14,798 nucleotides of DNA, taken from the NCBI GenBank assembly GCA_003225595.1, contig QIAR01000104.1:1-14798 (forward strand), given 5' to 3'. The stretch is from Acidobacteriota bacterium. GTDB taxonomy: Bacteria; Acidobacteriota; Terriglobia; Terriglobales; Acidobacteriaceae. This document shows positions 1-7,837 of this stretch, piece by piece. How positions within the stretch are numbered: the stretch's first letter is position 1; every line of letters begins with the position of its first letter. A program made the translations under genes and the position numbers. The notes beneath the pieces are model-generated. The model was not told where the DNA came from and did no database searches. It saw only the letters and a list, made by a program, of their open reading frames with translations.

Positions 1-151
1 CGGCAGAAATATGCTCCAAATTGCGGAGATTGCCCGCGTAGGTCAACTTATCAAGATTGATGACCGGAGTCCTCTCGTTTGCTATCCATTGCAGGATGAA
101 ATTGGAGCCGATGAAACCGGCTCCTCCGGTAACCAAGATGGCCTCTTCCAT
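1..151 (-). CDS. rfbB: dTDP-glucose 4,6-dehydratase, N-terminal fragment (runs off left edge)
   Basis: First ~50 residues of an NAD-dependent extended-SDR enzyme that converts dTDP-glucose to dTDP-4-keto-6-deoxyglucose, the second step of dTDP-L-rhamnose synthesis (cytoplasmic). Visible: start MEEAILVTGGAGFIGSNFI, with the Rossmann GGxGFIGS glycine motif at residues 9-15, and about 20 residues later LDKLTYAGNLRNL, the RmlB-type motif after strand 2. The start chosen is ATG at 151. An in-frame ATG at 166 (adding MAAVS) has a slightly better AAGGG ribosome site, so the true start may be 166. The gene lies downstream of a minus-strand terminator (248-268), so it probably has its own transcript, likely the head of a nucleotide-sugar operon outside the window. 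A related dTDP/UDP-sugar dehydratase cannot be excluded from 50 residues, but the LDKLTYAGNL motif favours RmlB. Confidence 0.85.
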   Translation of the reverse strand, partial: MEEAILVTGGAGFIGSNFILQWIANERTPVINLDKLTYAGNLRNLEHISA

Positions 152-247
152 AGACACCGCTGCCATAGGGCCCTTGCCTGGGTAGCCTGAAACCATATCA
201 CGCGCCGCAGGCGGAGCCACAATCGCTGAGTGGATTCTAATAGAAAA

Positions 248-268
248 GCGGAGAGCTAATCTCTCCGC
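248..268 (-). terminator. Intrinsic terminator ending the polysaccharide operon
   Basis: Read on the minus strand: perfect 8-bp GC-rich stem GCGGAGAG / CTCTCCGC with a 5-nt loop, followed directly by TTTTCTATTAG. It lies ~170 nt past the stop codon of the tandem glycosyltransferase and ~100 nt before the rfbB start, so it ends the long minus-strand operon and insulates rfbB. The plus-strand side lacks a T tract, so it looks unidirectional. The rest of 152-439 holds no gene I can support. Confidence 0.8.
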
Positions 269-439
269 CTTGTATCAATTCAGGAGAATGGCCGCAAGAA
301 CTTGCCATTTAGAAGAGCAATGATTACTCGGATCCCCAGAGGTGAAGAGGATGTTAAGAATGACAAATCCTCATTGAATCAGGATTCGAGGGAAGCGACA
401 TCTTTTCTTCAACGGCTCCCGAGTACCGCACGCTCTTGA

Positions 440-2851
440 TCAGTGGAGAACCGGAAGGCGGGTACACCCCGCTGGGACGTTCTGCCAACCTACAAGATTC
501 AAGTACGTTCGCTCCATCTCCGCTGCGATCTGTGGCCACAAATAGTGTTGGCGGATCCTTGCCTGCGCGCTGCGCGCCGCCTGTTCTCTTACGTGGGAAT
601 CGGCTAGAAGCAGCCGGATCAGGCGCTCCAGGTCTGCCACATCACCACGGCGGAAAGTGAAACCGGCGCCTTCTACCAGTTCGCAGTTCTCCGGGATGTC
701 GCTGGCCAGCACGCATACACCGGCTCCCATTGCGTCGAGCAGGGCGAGCGACAAGCCTTCCAAGTCTGAAGGCAAAACAAACAGCATCGCATTCGTGAGC
801 AATTCCTCCAGCGCGTCGCCTGAGACCCAGTCGAGCAGCTGAATCCGATCGCTCTGATGCTTGCGCAGTTTACGGGTGTAGTCGTCTGAGTAACTCGAAC
901 CGCCTGCCAGAACCAACTTTACTGGCGTTTCGATTCTCTCGTACGCTTCAATCAGCAAGTGGCAATTCTTTTCCGGCGAGAACCGGCCGAGAAAGAGAAT
1001 GTAGTTGCCCGGTTCCAGTCCCCATTCCAGGATCTGAGAAGGCTTGCGCCGCTCCCGAATCACAGTGCCGTTAGCCACATATGAGGTTCCGGAGGCATAT
1101 CGCCTGCGGTAGTACTCCTGTAGCGTGTGCGAAACCACCAGGGTCGAGCTGGGGAGACGAACGGCCGCCTGTTCTCCAAGGCGTAACACTGCGGAGGCTG
1201 CCCAGCCCCATTTCTTGCGTTGCCAGTCCAATCCCTGAACCGTAACCACCGTCTTTTTCCCGATCAGCCTGGGCAGAAAGGAGAAGAGAGCGGGGCCCAG
1301 CGCGTGATAGTGCACAATTTGGGAGCGGCTGAACAGGGCGTGTATTGTGCTCAGCAGCGTGTGCACCAGTGTCTCCAGGTGTTTTGATCGGATGGTAGGG
1401 AGCCGGACCAGTCGCATCCCATTGTGTTCCTCAATGGCTGAGGTGAAATATGTCCGGCAATATACCGTTACGTCATGCCCCATCTCCGCCAGCCGTCTGC
1501 CCACTTCTTCGTAGTAGCCTTCGATTCCGCTATATTTCGAGATCACGCCTCTTCCGCCAATGAATGCAATCCGCAAGTGCGGCTTCGGAATCGCTTGAGA
1601 AATGGTCTTCGTCCGCCGCGGCTTGTTTTTGGACAGATCCTCATAAATCCGAAGCACGGCTCGATAGTGTGCTTCAGGCGCGTGACGTTCGCGCACCAGG
1701 TCGCGCCCGGCTGAGCCCATTTCCAATGCTAATTCCGGTCTGTCATAGAGAAAGGAAATAGCATCGGCGAGTTGTTCAACATTACCGCTTTGGAACAGCA
1801 GCCCGGTCTTACGGTGGATTACCACTTCGCGGCGTGACCCGAGGTCGGACGCCACAACCGGGCGGCCCAATGCATACGACTCGAGAATGCTCTTGCCCAT
1901 CGTTTCGTAGGCGTGGGAAGGCAGCACAGTGAAAAGCGACTCGGCTATCAAACGCCCGAGTTCCGCGCCCTGTACGTGATCCAAGAACTCCACATTCCTG
2001 AGCTCGAGTTCACCAGCTAACCTTTCCAGTTCGGCCCGCAGTGGGCCGTCCCCGGCGAGGCGTAGTCGAATGCGGGGCAAGTGCCGCATCGCTCGCATGA
2101 GATCGCTGATTCCTTTTTCTTGCGAAAGACGACCGAAATAAAGAATGGGTGCGTCCCCGGCAGGTGCGATTGGCGCCTCTTCCGGCACTCTCTGAAAGTG
2201 ATAGAGAACCTCAATCTTCTTCGCGTCCCATCCATTCTCCACCAGTTTGTCGCGCACAAATTGGCTGGGCGCCAGGAACCGGTCTACGCATCTTTCATAC
2301 GTGTGCAGCCACTTGTGAAAGTACGCCTCGGCTGCCAATAGCAACGACGAGCCGCGTGGCCCCTGATAACAGCCCTCGGTTACAACATGCCGGAACTGTC
2401 CACCATGGCACCGTTCGCATGCCTGACCGTGAGCCACGAGGTTGTAGCTCGGGCACACGAGTTTGAAATCGTTCAGGTGATACACCACGGGGACGTGGTG
2501 GGCCTTCAGTTCCCAAAAAATTGAGGGCGAGAGGTGGTGGTAGATGTTGCGTACGTGGGCAACATCCGGGCGGAATTCCTGTATAAATCGCTCTAGCCGA
2601 TGCCTCGCGTCGCTAGAGTAGACTGCGTGCGCAGCCAGGCTGACGCGCTCCATCAAACTGTGCTTGCCGTTTTTGAAATCGATATGGGGGACGAAGTAAC
2701 GGTCGTAGTCAGTAGCCGAGCCCCGTTTGTCCGACATCGCAAACAGTGCGACGTCGTGACCCTGCGCGCACATGAGTTCCATAAGTTCAAACAGGTAGAC
2801 TTCGGTTCCGCTGAAAGGGAAGTTATATTTGTTGCAGTACAAGATTTTCAC
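440..2851 (-). CDS. Tandem GT4-GT4 glycosyltransferase fusion
   Basis: 803-aa protein made of two complete GT-B (CAZy GT4 type) transferases in series, roughly residues 1-405 and 425-785, joined by a short basic linker (KNKPRRTKT). Single-domain relatives are ~370-420 aa, so this is a genuine fusion. Half 1: N-terminal acceptor domain with four cysteines (C133, CExC at 145-148, C161) after HLNDFKLVCP; donor domain with YFGRLSQEKG and the EX7E pair YETMGKSILE. Half 2: starts RIAFIGGRGVISKYSGIEG, resembling DUF1972-type transferases, then FLGRFSPEKN and EGLSLALLD, where the second acid is Asp. Start: GTG at 2851, chosen because GGAGG (2861-2865) sits 9 nt upstream; a GTG at 2860 abuts it. It overlaps the upstream GT gene by 29 nt (translational coupling). 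Probably adds two successive sugars to the lipid-linked repeat unit at the inner membrane. Donor and acceptor unknown. Confidence 0.9.
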   Translation of the reverse strand: MKILYCNKYNFPFSGTEVYLFELMELMCAQGHDVALFAMSDKRGSATDYDRYFVPHIDFKNGKHSLMERVSLAAHAVYSSDARHRLERFIQEFRPDVAHVRNIYHHLSPSIFWELKAHHVPVVYHLNDFKLVCPSYNLVAHGQACERCHGGQFRHVVTEGCYQGPRGSSLLLAAEAYFHKWLHTYERCVDRFLAPSQFVRDKLVENGWDAKKIEVLYHFQRVPEEAPIAPAGDAPILYFGRLSQEKGISDLMRAMRHLPRIRLRLAGDGPLRAELERLAGELELRNVEFLDHVQGAELGRLIAESLFTVLPSHAYETMGKSILESYALGRPVVASDLGSRREVVIHRKTGLLFQSGNVEQLADAISFLYDRPELALEMGSAGRDLVRERHAPEAHYRAVLRIYEDLSKNKPRRTKTISQAIPKPHLRIAFIGGRGVISKYSGIEGYYEEVGRRLAEMGHDVTVYCRTYFTSAIEEHNGMRLVRLPTIRSKHLETLVHTLLSTIHALFSRSQIVHYHALGPALFSFLPRLIGKKTVVTVQGLDWQRKKWGWAASAVLRLGEQAAVRLPSSTLVVSHTLQEYYRRRYASGTSYVANGTVIRERRKPSQILEWGLEPGNYILFLGRFSPEKNCHLLIEAYERIETPVKLVLAGGSSYSDDYTRKLRKHQSDRIQLLDWVSGDALEELLTNAMLFVLPSDLEGLSLALLDAMGAGVCVLASDIPENCELVEGAGFTFRRGDVADLERLIRLLLADSHVREQAARSAQARIRQHYLWPQIAAEMERTYLNLVGWQNVPAGCTRLPVLH

Positions 2852-4076
2852 GACAAGCACCCTCCAGGTGTGCGGCGATCTTCTCCAAGAAGAGATCGCC
2901 GAAGAGTTCTAGGTTCTTATTCCGATTGAAGTAAGCAAGAACATATTGGCGGGCGGTGTGTTGAAGACGTTGAAGGCGGGCATCCGCGCCTCGAATGAAT
3001 TCGACTTGGGCGACGAAGTCCTCCAGCGATCCAGGGCGATAAAGAAAGCCGGTCTCTCCGTGCAAAACTAATTCCGGGATTCCGGTGATCGCGGGTGCCA
3101 GCACCGTTTTCCCGTGCGCCATCGCCTCCATCAGGACCAGCGGGATTCCTTCACTCCGGCTGGTCAGCACCACGAGGTCGGAAATCGCGTAATAAGAATC
3201 CAGTCGCTCTCTCGGTACGTATCCGAGCAGCTTCACTTCGCTTGGTAAACCGAAATCAATAATTAATTGTTCCAGCGATTTCCGCTCTGGACCGTCTCCC
3301 ACGATCAGGCACAAGAAGCTAACGCCGTTTGCCTTCAAGAGCGCACATGCCTGCACCAGAAACGCGTGATCCTTGACCCGGTGTAGTCGACCTACTGCGA
3401 GCAGAACCAGGCATCCACCTGAAGTGCGACGATGGATCAACGGTGCGACACTGCATAAGGGATCTACCCCTATACGCTGCAAAATGATCTTGCCCGGATC
3501 GATCGTGGGGTAATGGTCGAGGATGTACCGCCGGTTGTACTCCGAGACAGTGAAGCAGAAGCTGCAATGCGCCAGCTTCGTGTCCAGGTATGCGCCATGT
3601 AGAAGCAGGTCGGAACCGTGCAGCGTCATGCTGAAATCGATTCTCAGCAGGCGCGCCGCCACCGTCGCCACCCATGAGGCGAAATAGCCATGATGTGCGT
3701 GGATGTGCCCCACTCCGCGACCTTTCAGCAGCAACGCATAGTAGGCGCCAATCCCTGTGTGTAGTAGGGCTCGTACTCGCCGAAGAGGCGGCTCTGTTCC
3801 TCGCAAAAACATTCGCTGCAATAAATCCATGAGCAATGAGAATTTCAGTACGCAAAGCCATCCAGCACGGAGCAACAGCCACGGACGCAGTGGCTGCAGG
3901 CAAACAGTATCGGCGGCAAGACGAAACAGATCGGGACTGAGTGCCATGATCTCTGCTCGACGCCCGCTGCACATCACTACCTCAACTCCGCGCTTGTGAA
4001 GTTCGCGAATTTCTTCCACAATGTATGGCTCTACGGGCGAGGGGAACTGGTTCGCGATATAGGCAACAGTTGGCAT
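2823..4076 (-). CDS. GT4 family glycosyltransferase (colanic-acid/WcaL-like group)
   Basis: 417-aa cytoplasmic, retaining-type GT-B transferase predicted to extend the undecaprenyl-linked repeat unit. N-terminal domain begins MPTVAYIANQFPSPVEPYI..EEI..L, the opening typical of colanic-acid/EPS transferases, with HIHAHHGYFASWVA at 124-137 and TLHGSD at 151-156. C-terminal donor domain has AVGRLHRVKDH (227-237), IVGDGPE (258-264) and the nucleotide-sugar motif EGIPLVLME (309-317, EX7E), then GIPELVLHGETGFL. Length is normal. ATG start at 4076 has a short-spaced GAGG. It lies 121 nt after the Wzy-like gene (4198-5499); that gap holds a weak internal promoter-like pair (TTGAAT at 4145-4150, CATAAA at 4121-4126, 18-nt spacer), unproven. 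The 3' end overlaps the downstream tandem transferase. Sugar specificity cannot be read from sequence. Confidence 0.9.
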   Translation of the reverse strand: MPTVAYIANQFPSPVEPYIVEEIRELHKRGVEVVMCSGRRAEIMALSPDLFRLAADTVCLQPLRPWLLLRAGWLCVLKFSLLMDLLQRMFLRGTEPPLRRVRALLHTGIGAYYALLLKGRGVGHIHAHHGYFASWVATVAARLLRIDFSMTLHGSDLLLHGAYLDTKLAHCSFCFTVSEYNRRYILDHYPTIDPGKIILQRIGVDPLCSVAPLIHRRTSGGCLVLLAVGRLHRVKDHAFLVQACALLKANGVSFLCLIVGDGPERKSLEQLIIDFGLPSEVKLLGYVPRERLDSYYAISDLVVLTSRSEGIPLVLMEAMAHGKTVLAPAITGIPELVLHGETGFLYRPGSLEDFVAQVEFIRGADARLQRLQHTARQYVLAYFNRNKNLELFGDLFLEKIAAHLEGACRENLVLQQI

Positions 4077-4197
4077 GTGCCTCGTACTCAGAGGCGAAAC
4101 TTGTGTGTCAGAGGAAAGGATTTATGTGGCCAGTTCCCTAGGCAATTCAATATGGATATCAGTGGAAAAGGGGAGATCGACATCAGCACGGTTGCGC

Positions 4198-5499
4198 TCA
4201 GCTTGCGAGGACATCTTCTTGAGACTCGAATGCACGCCGGTTCTGTGCGGCCAGGATACCTGCCAGCGTGAACAGCAGCCCATTCACAAACTGATAGTTC
4301 ATGACAACGAATGAGGCGTTCATCAAATACACGCCCAGTAAGATCGGCCAGATCTTGCGGAACCCATCATCCGTAAAGTCGGTATCTGGAAAGTAGACGG
4401 TCGCCGGGTTTTCGGGCATCAGCTGAGCATGTCCCAAGCGGAAGAGGCCGATAATCAGCCATAGATAAAGAGCAAGTCCGATAATTCCGTGTTCCACCAG
4501 GATCTCCAGATAGGTGTTGTGGACCGGGGACGCGTTTAGCTGGTACTGAGTGACGCGGTTTGCTAATTCGGCCAACCGTACCTCCACCGGACCGCGCTCT
4601 ACGAGTCGATCCTGCAAACACATCCGCAGTTCTGTTGTGCTCAGCGCGGCTGCGACTCCGATGGCTCCTGCCACTACTAAGCACAGGCACGCGCGTCGTA
4701 ACCTTCGGCTCGAGGTTCGAACCAGCAACACCAGAACTGAAATGGAGAACGACAGCCAGACCGCGCGTGTCATCGTGGCCAGAATTGCCAGTGGTAAGGC
4801 GCCCAGCAGCGCAATCGCCCAGATTCCGCGCAATCGCCCGCGCCGGAACGCATCGAGGGCAATCAGCCCCAACATGTTCAGGGTGACGCCATTCGCGACC
4901 GCTTGCAGGAAAGGACCGCGCGCCCGGTCGGCATGGATTCCCAAACTTTCATCTAGTATGAAAGCGGGGAAGATCAGCGCCTTTGCGCCCACCAGGAAAG
5001 CGATTGCGGTAAAACTCAAGTACGTCAGAGCAAGGAGCGAAAAAGTCTCAAACCGTCGTAGCGATGCTGAACTGCTGAAGACCAGCATCGAGAGATGAAA
5101 AAGGGTAAAAGGTACGACAAACTTCGCTGCCAGCAGGCTATACGTCACCGCCTCAAAGGGCTGGGTCAGTACACCGGAGCAAGCCAATAACAGCAGGCCG
5201 ATCATCGGCAAGCTCACTGATCCAGTTATCCACAAAGGCTGCCGCAGAATAGACGCCCGCAGCAGCACAATCATGACCAACAGCAGAAACGCAATCCGAT
5301 CCGCAGCGTAAAACTGCAGATCCGGCGGCCGAAAGAGCATGAGAGTCAAGGTCGCCAGGAACAGCAGGCAAGGCGCTGCTATCAACCCATGCAGCGGCCG
5401 AACCGCGACCGCCACAGTGGACCACAATGCCTCGTGGGTCCATGATTGGGGCGGCATGTGTCTCGCCCGATTCACGTTCGAGATAGTCTCCTCAGGCAC
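4198..5499 (-). CDS. Wzy/WaaL-type O-antigen polymerase or ligase membrane protein
   Basis: 433-aa polytopic inner-membrane protein with about ten to twelve hydrophobic segments from residue ~36 to ~417. Family marks: ARGPF at 194-198 followed by a membrane segment; TRAVWLSF at 244-251; a periplasmic loop at ~285-328 ending in HNTYLEILVEHGIIGL (327-342), the Wzy_C/O-antigen ligase signature HNxYLE..xExG. In this superfamily the protein either polymerises lipid-linked repeat units or ligates glycan. In a cluster with Wzz and Wza, polymerase is the more likely role (inference). GTG start at 5499 overlaps the stop of the upstream transferase gene by 8 nt and has GGAAGG five nt upstream, indicating translational coupling. 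ATG at residue 15 is the alternative start. Confidence 0.88.
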   Translation of the reverse strand: MPEETISNVNRARHMPPQSWTHEALWSTVAVAVRPLHGLIAAPCLLFLATLTLMLFRPPDLQFYAADRIAFLLLVMIVLLRASILRQPLWITGSVSLPMIGLLLLACSGVLTQPFEAVTYSLLAAKFVVPFTLFHLSMLVFSSSASLRRFETFSLLALTYLSFTAIAFLVGAKALIFPAFILDESLGIHADRARGPFLQAVANGVTLNMLGLIALDAFRRGRLRGIWAIALLGALPLAILATMTRAVWLSFSISVLVLLVRTSSRRLRRACLCLVVAGAIGVAAALSTTELRMCLQDRLVERGPVEVRLAELANRVTQYQLNASPVHNTYLEILVEHGIIGLALYLWLIIGLFRLGHAQLMPENPATVYFPDTDFTDDGFRKIWPILLGVYLMNASFVVMNYQFVNGLLFTLAGILAAQNRRAFESQEDVLAS

Positions 5500-7132
5500 C
5501 GTTTCCTTCCATTACCACCGAGAGAGTCTTGATTAGAATCTTCAGGTCCAGCCACAAACTCCATCTCTCGATGTACTCAACATCCAGTGCCATGTTGGCG
5601 CGGAATGACGGATCTCCGCGTGCCGTGACTTGCCATAGCCCCGTGATCCCCGGAGTCATGTCTAGACGCCGCAAGTGTTCCAGTTCGTAACGTGCGTAAT
5701 CATCGACCGGATGCGGGCGCGGCCCCACCAAACTCATGTCTCCTTTGAGCACATTCCAGAGTTGCGGCAGTTCATCAAGACTGTAGTGGCGCAGGAACCG
5801 GCCGACACGCGTGATCCGCGGATCCTCCGAAATTTTGAAACACGGTCCTTGCCTTTGATTCAATGCCCGCAAACTATCTTTGATTTGATCGGCATTGGTG
5901 ACCATCGTGCGGAACTTGTAGCAGCGGAACTGGCGCCCCTTCTTGCCCACGCGAGATGCGATATAGGTGAGCGGCCCGGGTGAGTCGAACCTGATCAGCA
6001 ACGCGATGGCGGCCATCAGCGGGCTAGCCAACGCCAGGGTAATCGCACCCACCAACACATCCAGCACACGTTTCAGGAAGAGACCGAATGCGGGCAGTGG
6101 CTCATGGTGCAACGAAATCACGGGGATGCGTCCGATGTGCTCGAAGCCCAAGTGCGGCAATTCGCAGCCGAACAGGTCTGGAATTACTTTCACGTCGAGG
6201 TGATTCCAGCGGGCCCGTTGGATCACTCTTCTGGCCTGCTCTCGGTCGCCTGGGACGGTCAGGATCACCTCGTCCACAAATTTTGCCCGGGCGACACGAT
6301 CGAGGTCGTTGGTCCGCCCCAGAACAATCGGGCTCAAAGCCAAGCTATCATCCAGATAACCCTTGACGACAAATCCTGTCTCGGGGTTCTTCTCAAAATA
6401 ATCGCCAAGCTCACGCCCCAGGCTTCCTGCGCCGACAATTAGTACGTTTCGGACGCTGCGACCGGTCTCTACCCGCCTGGCTGACCGAGAACGCTTGCAA
6501 ACTCGCCAAGCCATTAGCCCAGCGAAATCGAATGCTGCAGTCCATCCCAGAATGCCGAGGGAAATCGAGTCGATTGAGGATATCCGAATTGCAGCGCCTA
6601 TCAGAACCGTCGGCCAGCATATTGCCTTTCCCAGCACCACAACTTGCGCCTGAGTGGAGCGATCCGGATCCGCCGAGTACAAACCCTCCACATAACCGAG
6701 CAGCGTAACCAGGGCACCATAGACAAGAACGAGACCGAGATATCCTCGCGAGAACGGCAGGGCTACAGACCGTGCCGGATCCACAGATAGCCCGAAGAAG
6801 AGGCGCAATCCAAAACGTGTCTGGCTGGCCGCAATAAACCCCATGAATAGGAGCACGAAATCAGTCGATACCGAACCCCACAGTGTGAAAAGGCCGATTT
6901 GGCTTTGGGGCTGCGGGAGCACTGCTTCCGCAATGGCGCGAAGAAGCCTCCACGATTGCGGCCCGGAAGCTCTCTCCGGCGTTCCTGCGAGCCAGCGTTC
7001 TGGGTCAACCGCGTCGGCCTGCGGCCTCTTCTTCACGATACGGCGCATCACAGACGCGCCTGGGATCAGCCGCGAGACACCGATGTCGCGGCGAGCACTG
7101 TTTTGCTTTTCGAAAAATGCGGACGAAGACAC
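5492..7132 (-). CDS. Polyprenyl glycosylphosphotransferase (initiating sugar-1-phosphate transferase, WcaJ/WbaP type)
   Basis: 546-aa membrane enzyme that transfers a sugar-1-phosphate (often glucose or galactose) from a UDP-sugar to undecaprenyl phosphate, starting repeat-unit assembly. Order: unstructured N-terminus to ~75; four to five TM segments (~80-210); CoA-binding/Rossmann-like domain with VLIVGAGSLGRE (230-241); then the bacterial sugar-transferase domain: KRVLDVLVGAI (354-364) with the re-entrant hydrophobic helix, KFRTM (406-410), SLDELPQLWN (451-460) with the D453-E454 pair, SLVGPRP (467-473), PGITGLWQV (494-502) and DVEYIERWSLWLDLKIL. All key residues seem intact. The called GTG start (7132) is 1 nt after the NusG-like stop and has little Shine-Dalgarno; an ATG at residue 29 (7048) is possible. 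Tight coupling on both sides marks it as the centre of the assembly segment. Confidence 0.93.
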   Translation of the reverse strand: MSSSAFFEKQNSARRDIGVSRLIPGASVMRRIVKKRPQADAVDPERWLAGTPERASGPQSWRLLRAIAEAVLPQPQSQIGLFTLWGSVSTDFVLLFMGFIAASQTRFGLRLFFGLSVDPARSVALPFSRGYLGLVLVYGALVTLLGYVEGLYSADPDRSTQAQVVVLGKAICWPTVLIGAAIRISSIDSISLGILGWTAAFDFAGLMAWRVCKRSRSARRVETGRSVRNVLIVGAGSLGRELGDYFEKNPETGFVVKGYLDDSLALSPIVLGRTNDLDRVARAKFVDEVILTVPGDREQARRVIQRARWNHLDVKVIPDLFGCELPHLGFEHIGRIPVISLHHEPLPAFGLFLKRVLDVLVGAITLALASPLMAAIALLIRFDSPGPLTYIASRVGKKGRQFRCYKFRTMVTNADQIKDSLRALNQRQGPCFKISEDPRITRVGRFLRHYSLDELPQLWNVLKGDMSLVGPRPHPVDDYARYELEHLRRLDMTPGITGLWQVTARGDPSFRANMALDVEYIERWSLWLDLKILIKTLSVVMEGNGA

Positions 7133-7133
7133 T

Positions 7134-7706
7134 TCAGATCAGTTCAATCTCGTAGCCTTCGATCTTGATAGCTACAGAGCGTTGAATGGATTCGATGGAG
7201 ACTACGAGGCTGCGTTCGCCAGTTTGTGAGAGGATGCCCTCCAACCCGTGCAGGCAGCCACCCCGGATTCGCACCCGCCGGCCTATTTTGAGAAACGGAT
7301 GGAGAGAGCAGGGGACTTTGCGTGCGAGAAGCAATTCCAAAAGTTCAATCTGCTTCTGTGGCACACTCACAGCCTGACCATGACGGCTGACAAAGCTGAT
7401 CAAGCCGGCGGTCTGCAGCACCCGCGTTCGGGAGTCCGGCTTTCCGTCTGTCCGTACAAATGCGTAGCCGGGGAACAGTGGCAGGGAAACGTCTTTGCAG
7501 CGATCGCTCCAGCGGTGGATTTCCTCCCGCAATGGCAGGAAGGTCTCCACGCCTTTGGTAGGCAGCTGCTCGGCAACTTTTTTTTCAAACCGGTACCGCG
7601 TCTGGACCGCATACCACGAGAGCGCATCATGGCTGGTACCCGGAATACCGGGAGCTGAATCAGCAGCTTGACCTCCCTCGTTGCCCGGTGCGCTTGTGCT
7701 GACCAT
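7134..7706 (-). CDS. NusG-family specialised antiterminator (RfaH/UpxY-like)
   Basis: 190-aa transcription elongation factor paralogue. After a ~28-residue flexible N-terminus comes the NGN domain: SWYAVQTRYRFEKKVAEQL (30-48), GVETFLPL, then LPLFPGYAFV (75-84), which contacts RNA polymerase clamp helices in this family. The C-terminal KOW domain is at ~138-185 with KIGRRVRIRGG (140-150) and GLEGIL (154-159). Housekeeping nusG normally sits with secE and ribosomal genes, so a copy inside an EPS operon is a specialised paralogue, as with RfaH, UpxY and LoaP. It is the fourth gene of the operon, 1 nt before the initiating transferase. A 131-nt leader with a long-range stem (7717-7784) precedes it, and an ops-like sequence lies ~1 kb upstream (8692-8701). 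Likely role: processive read-through of the long EPS operon (inference). ATG at 7706 has only a weak ribosome site. Confidence 0.9.
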   Translation of the reverse strand: MVSTSAPGNEGGQAADSAPGIPGTSHDALSWYAVQTRYRFEKKVAEQLPTKGVETFLPLREEIHRWSDRCKDVSLPLFPGYAFVRTDGKPDSRTRVLQTAGLISFVSRHGQAVSVPQKQIELLELLLARKVPCSLHPFLKIGRRVRIRGGCLHGLEGILSQTGERSLVVSIESIQRSVAIKIEGYEIELI

Positions 7707-7716
7707 GGCTCTGCTA

Positions 7717-7784
7717 GTTGAGTCCCGCTCTGGTTTTGGCGTGGTTTTCCACAGTGTTGCCCTGCAGCTGAGATGGAACTCAAC
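7717..7784 (-). promoter_or_regulatory. Structured mRNA leader before the NusG-like gene
   Basis: In minus-strand RNA, GUUGAGUUCC (7784-7775) pairs with GGGACUCAAC (7726-7717): nine Watson-Crick pairs plus one G-U. The mismatch would be C-A in plus-strand RNA, so only the sense transcript forms the full 10-bp stem. The 48-nt loop holds a nested GUGG-AAAA-CCAC hairpin (7752-7741). The 3' arm ends 10 nt before the ATG at 7706, so it could govern ribosome access or polymerase pausing. No T tract follows, so it is not a classical terminator. Confidence 0.45.
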
Positions 7785-7837
7785 CGCTCAGGAACAGTCT
7801 GCTCCCGTTCAGCGAAATCTGAGCTCTCGAAGAACCT

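Noticed and set aside
354..539. Small minus-strand ORF overlapping the end of the tandem GT gene
   Set aside because: Starts inside the GT coding region in another frame, no ribosome site, no recognisable motif.
4121..4150. Minus-strand TTGAAT-N18-CATAAA as an internal promoter before the GT4 gene
   Set aside because: Four of six matches in each box, but an 18-nt spacer and nothing else to support it; mentioned only in the gene entry.
4550..5098. Long plus-strand frame inside the Wzy-like gene
   Set aside because: Arg/Ser/Thr-rich product typical of an antisense shadow; the minus strand has clear family motifs.
6460..6485. Second ops-like sequence (GGCGGGTAGAG on the minus strand)
   Set aside because: Contains an extra G and diverges after GTAG; lies inside coding sequence of the glycosylphosphotransferase.
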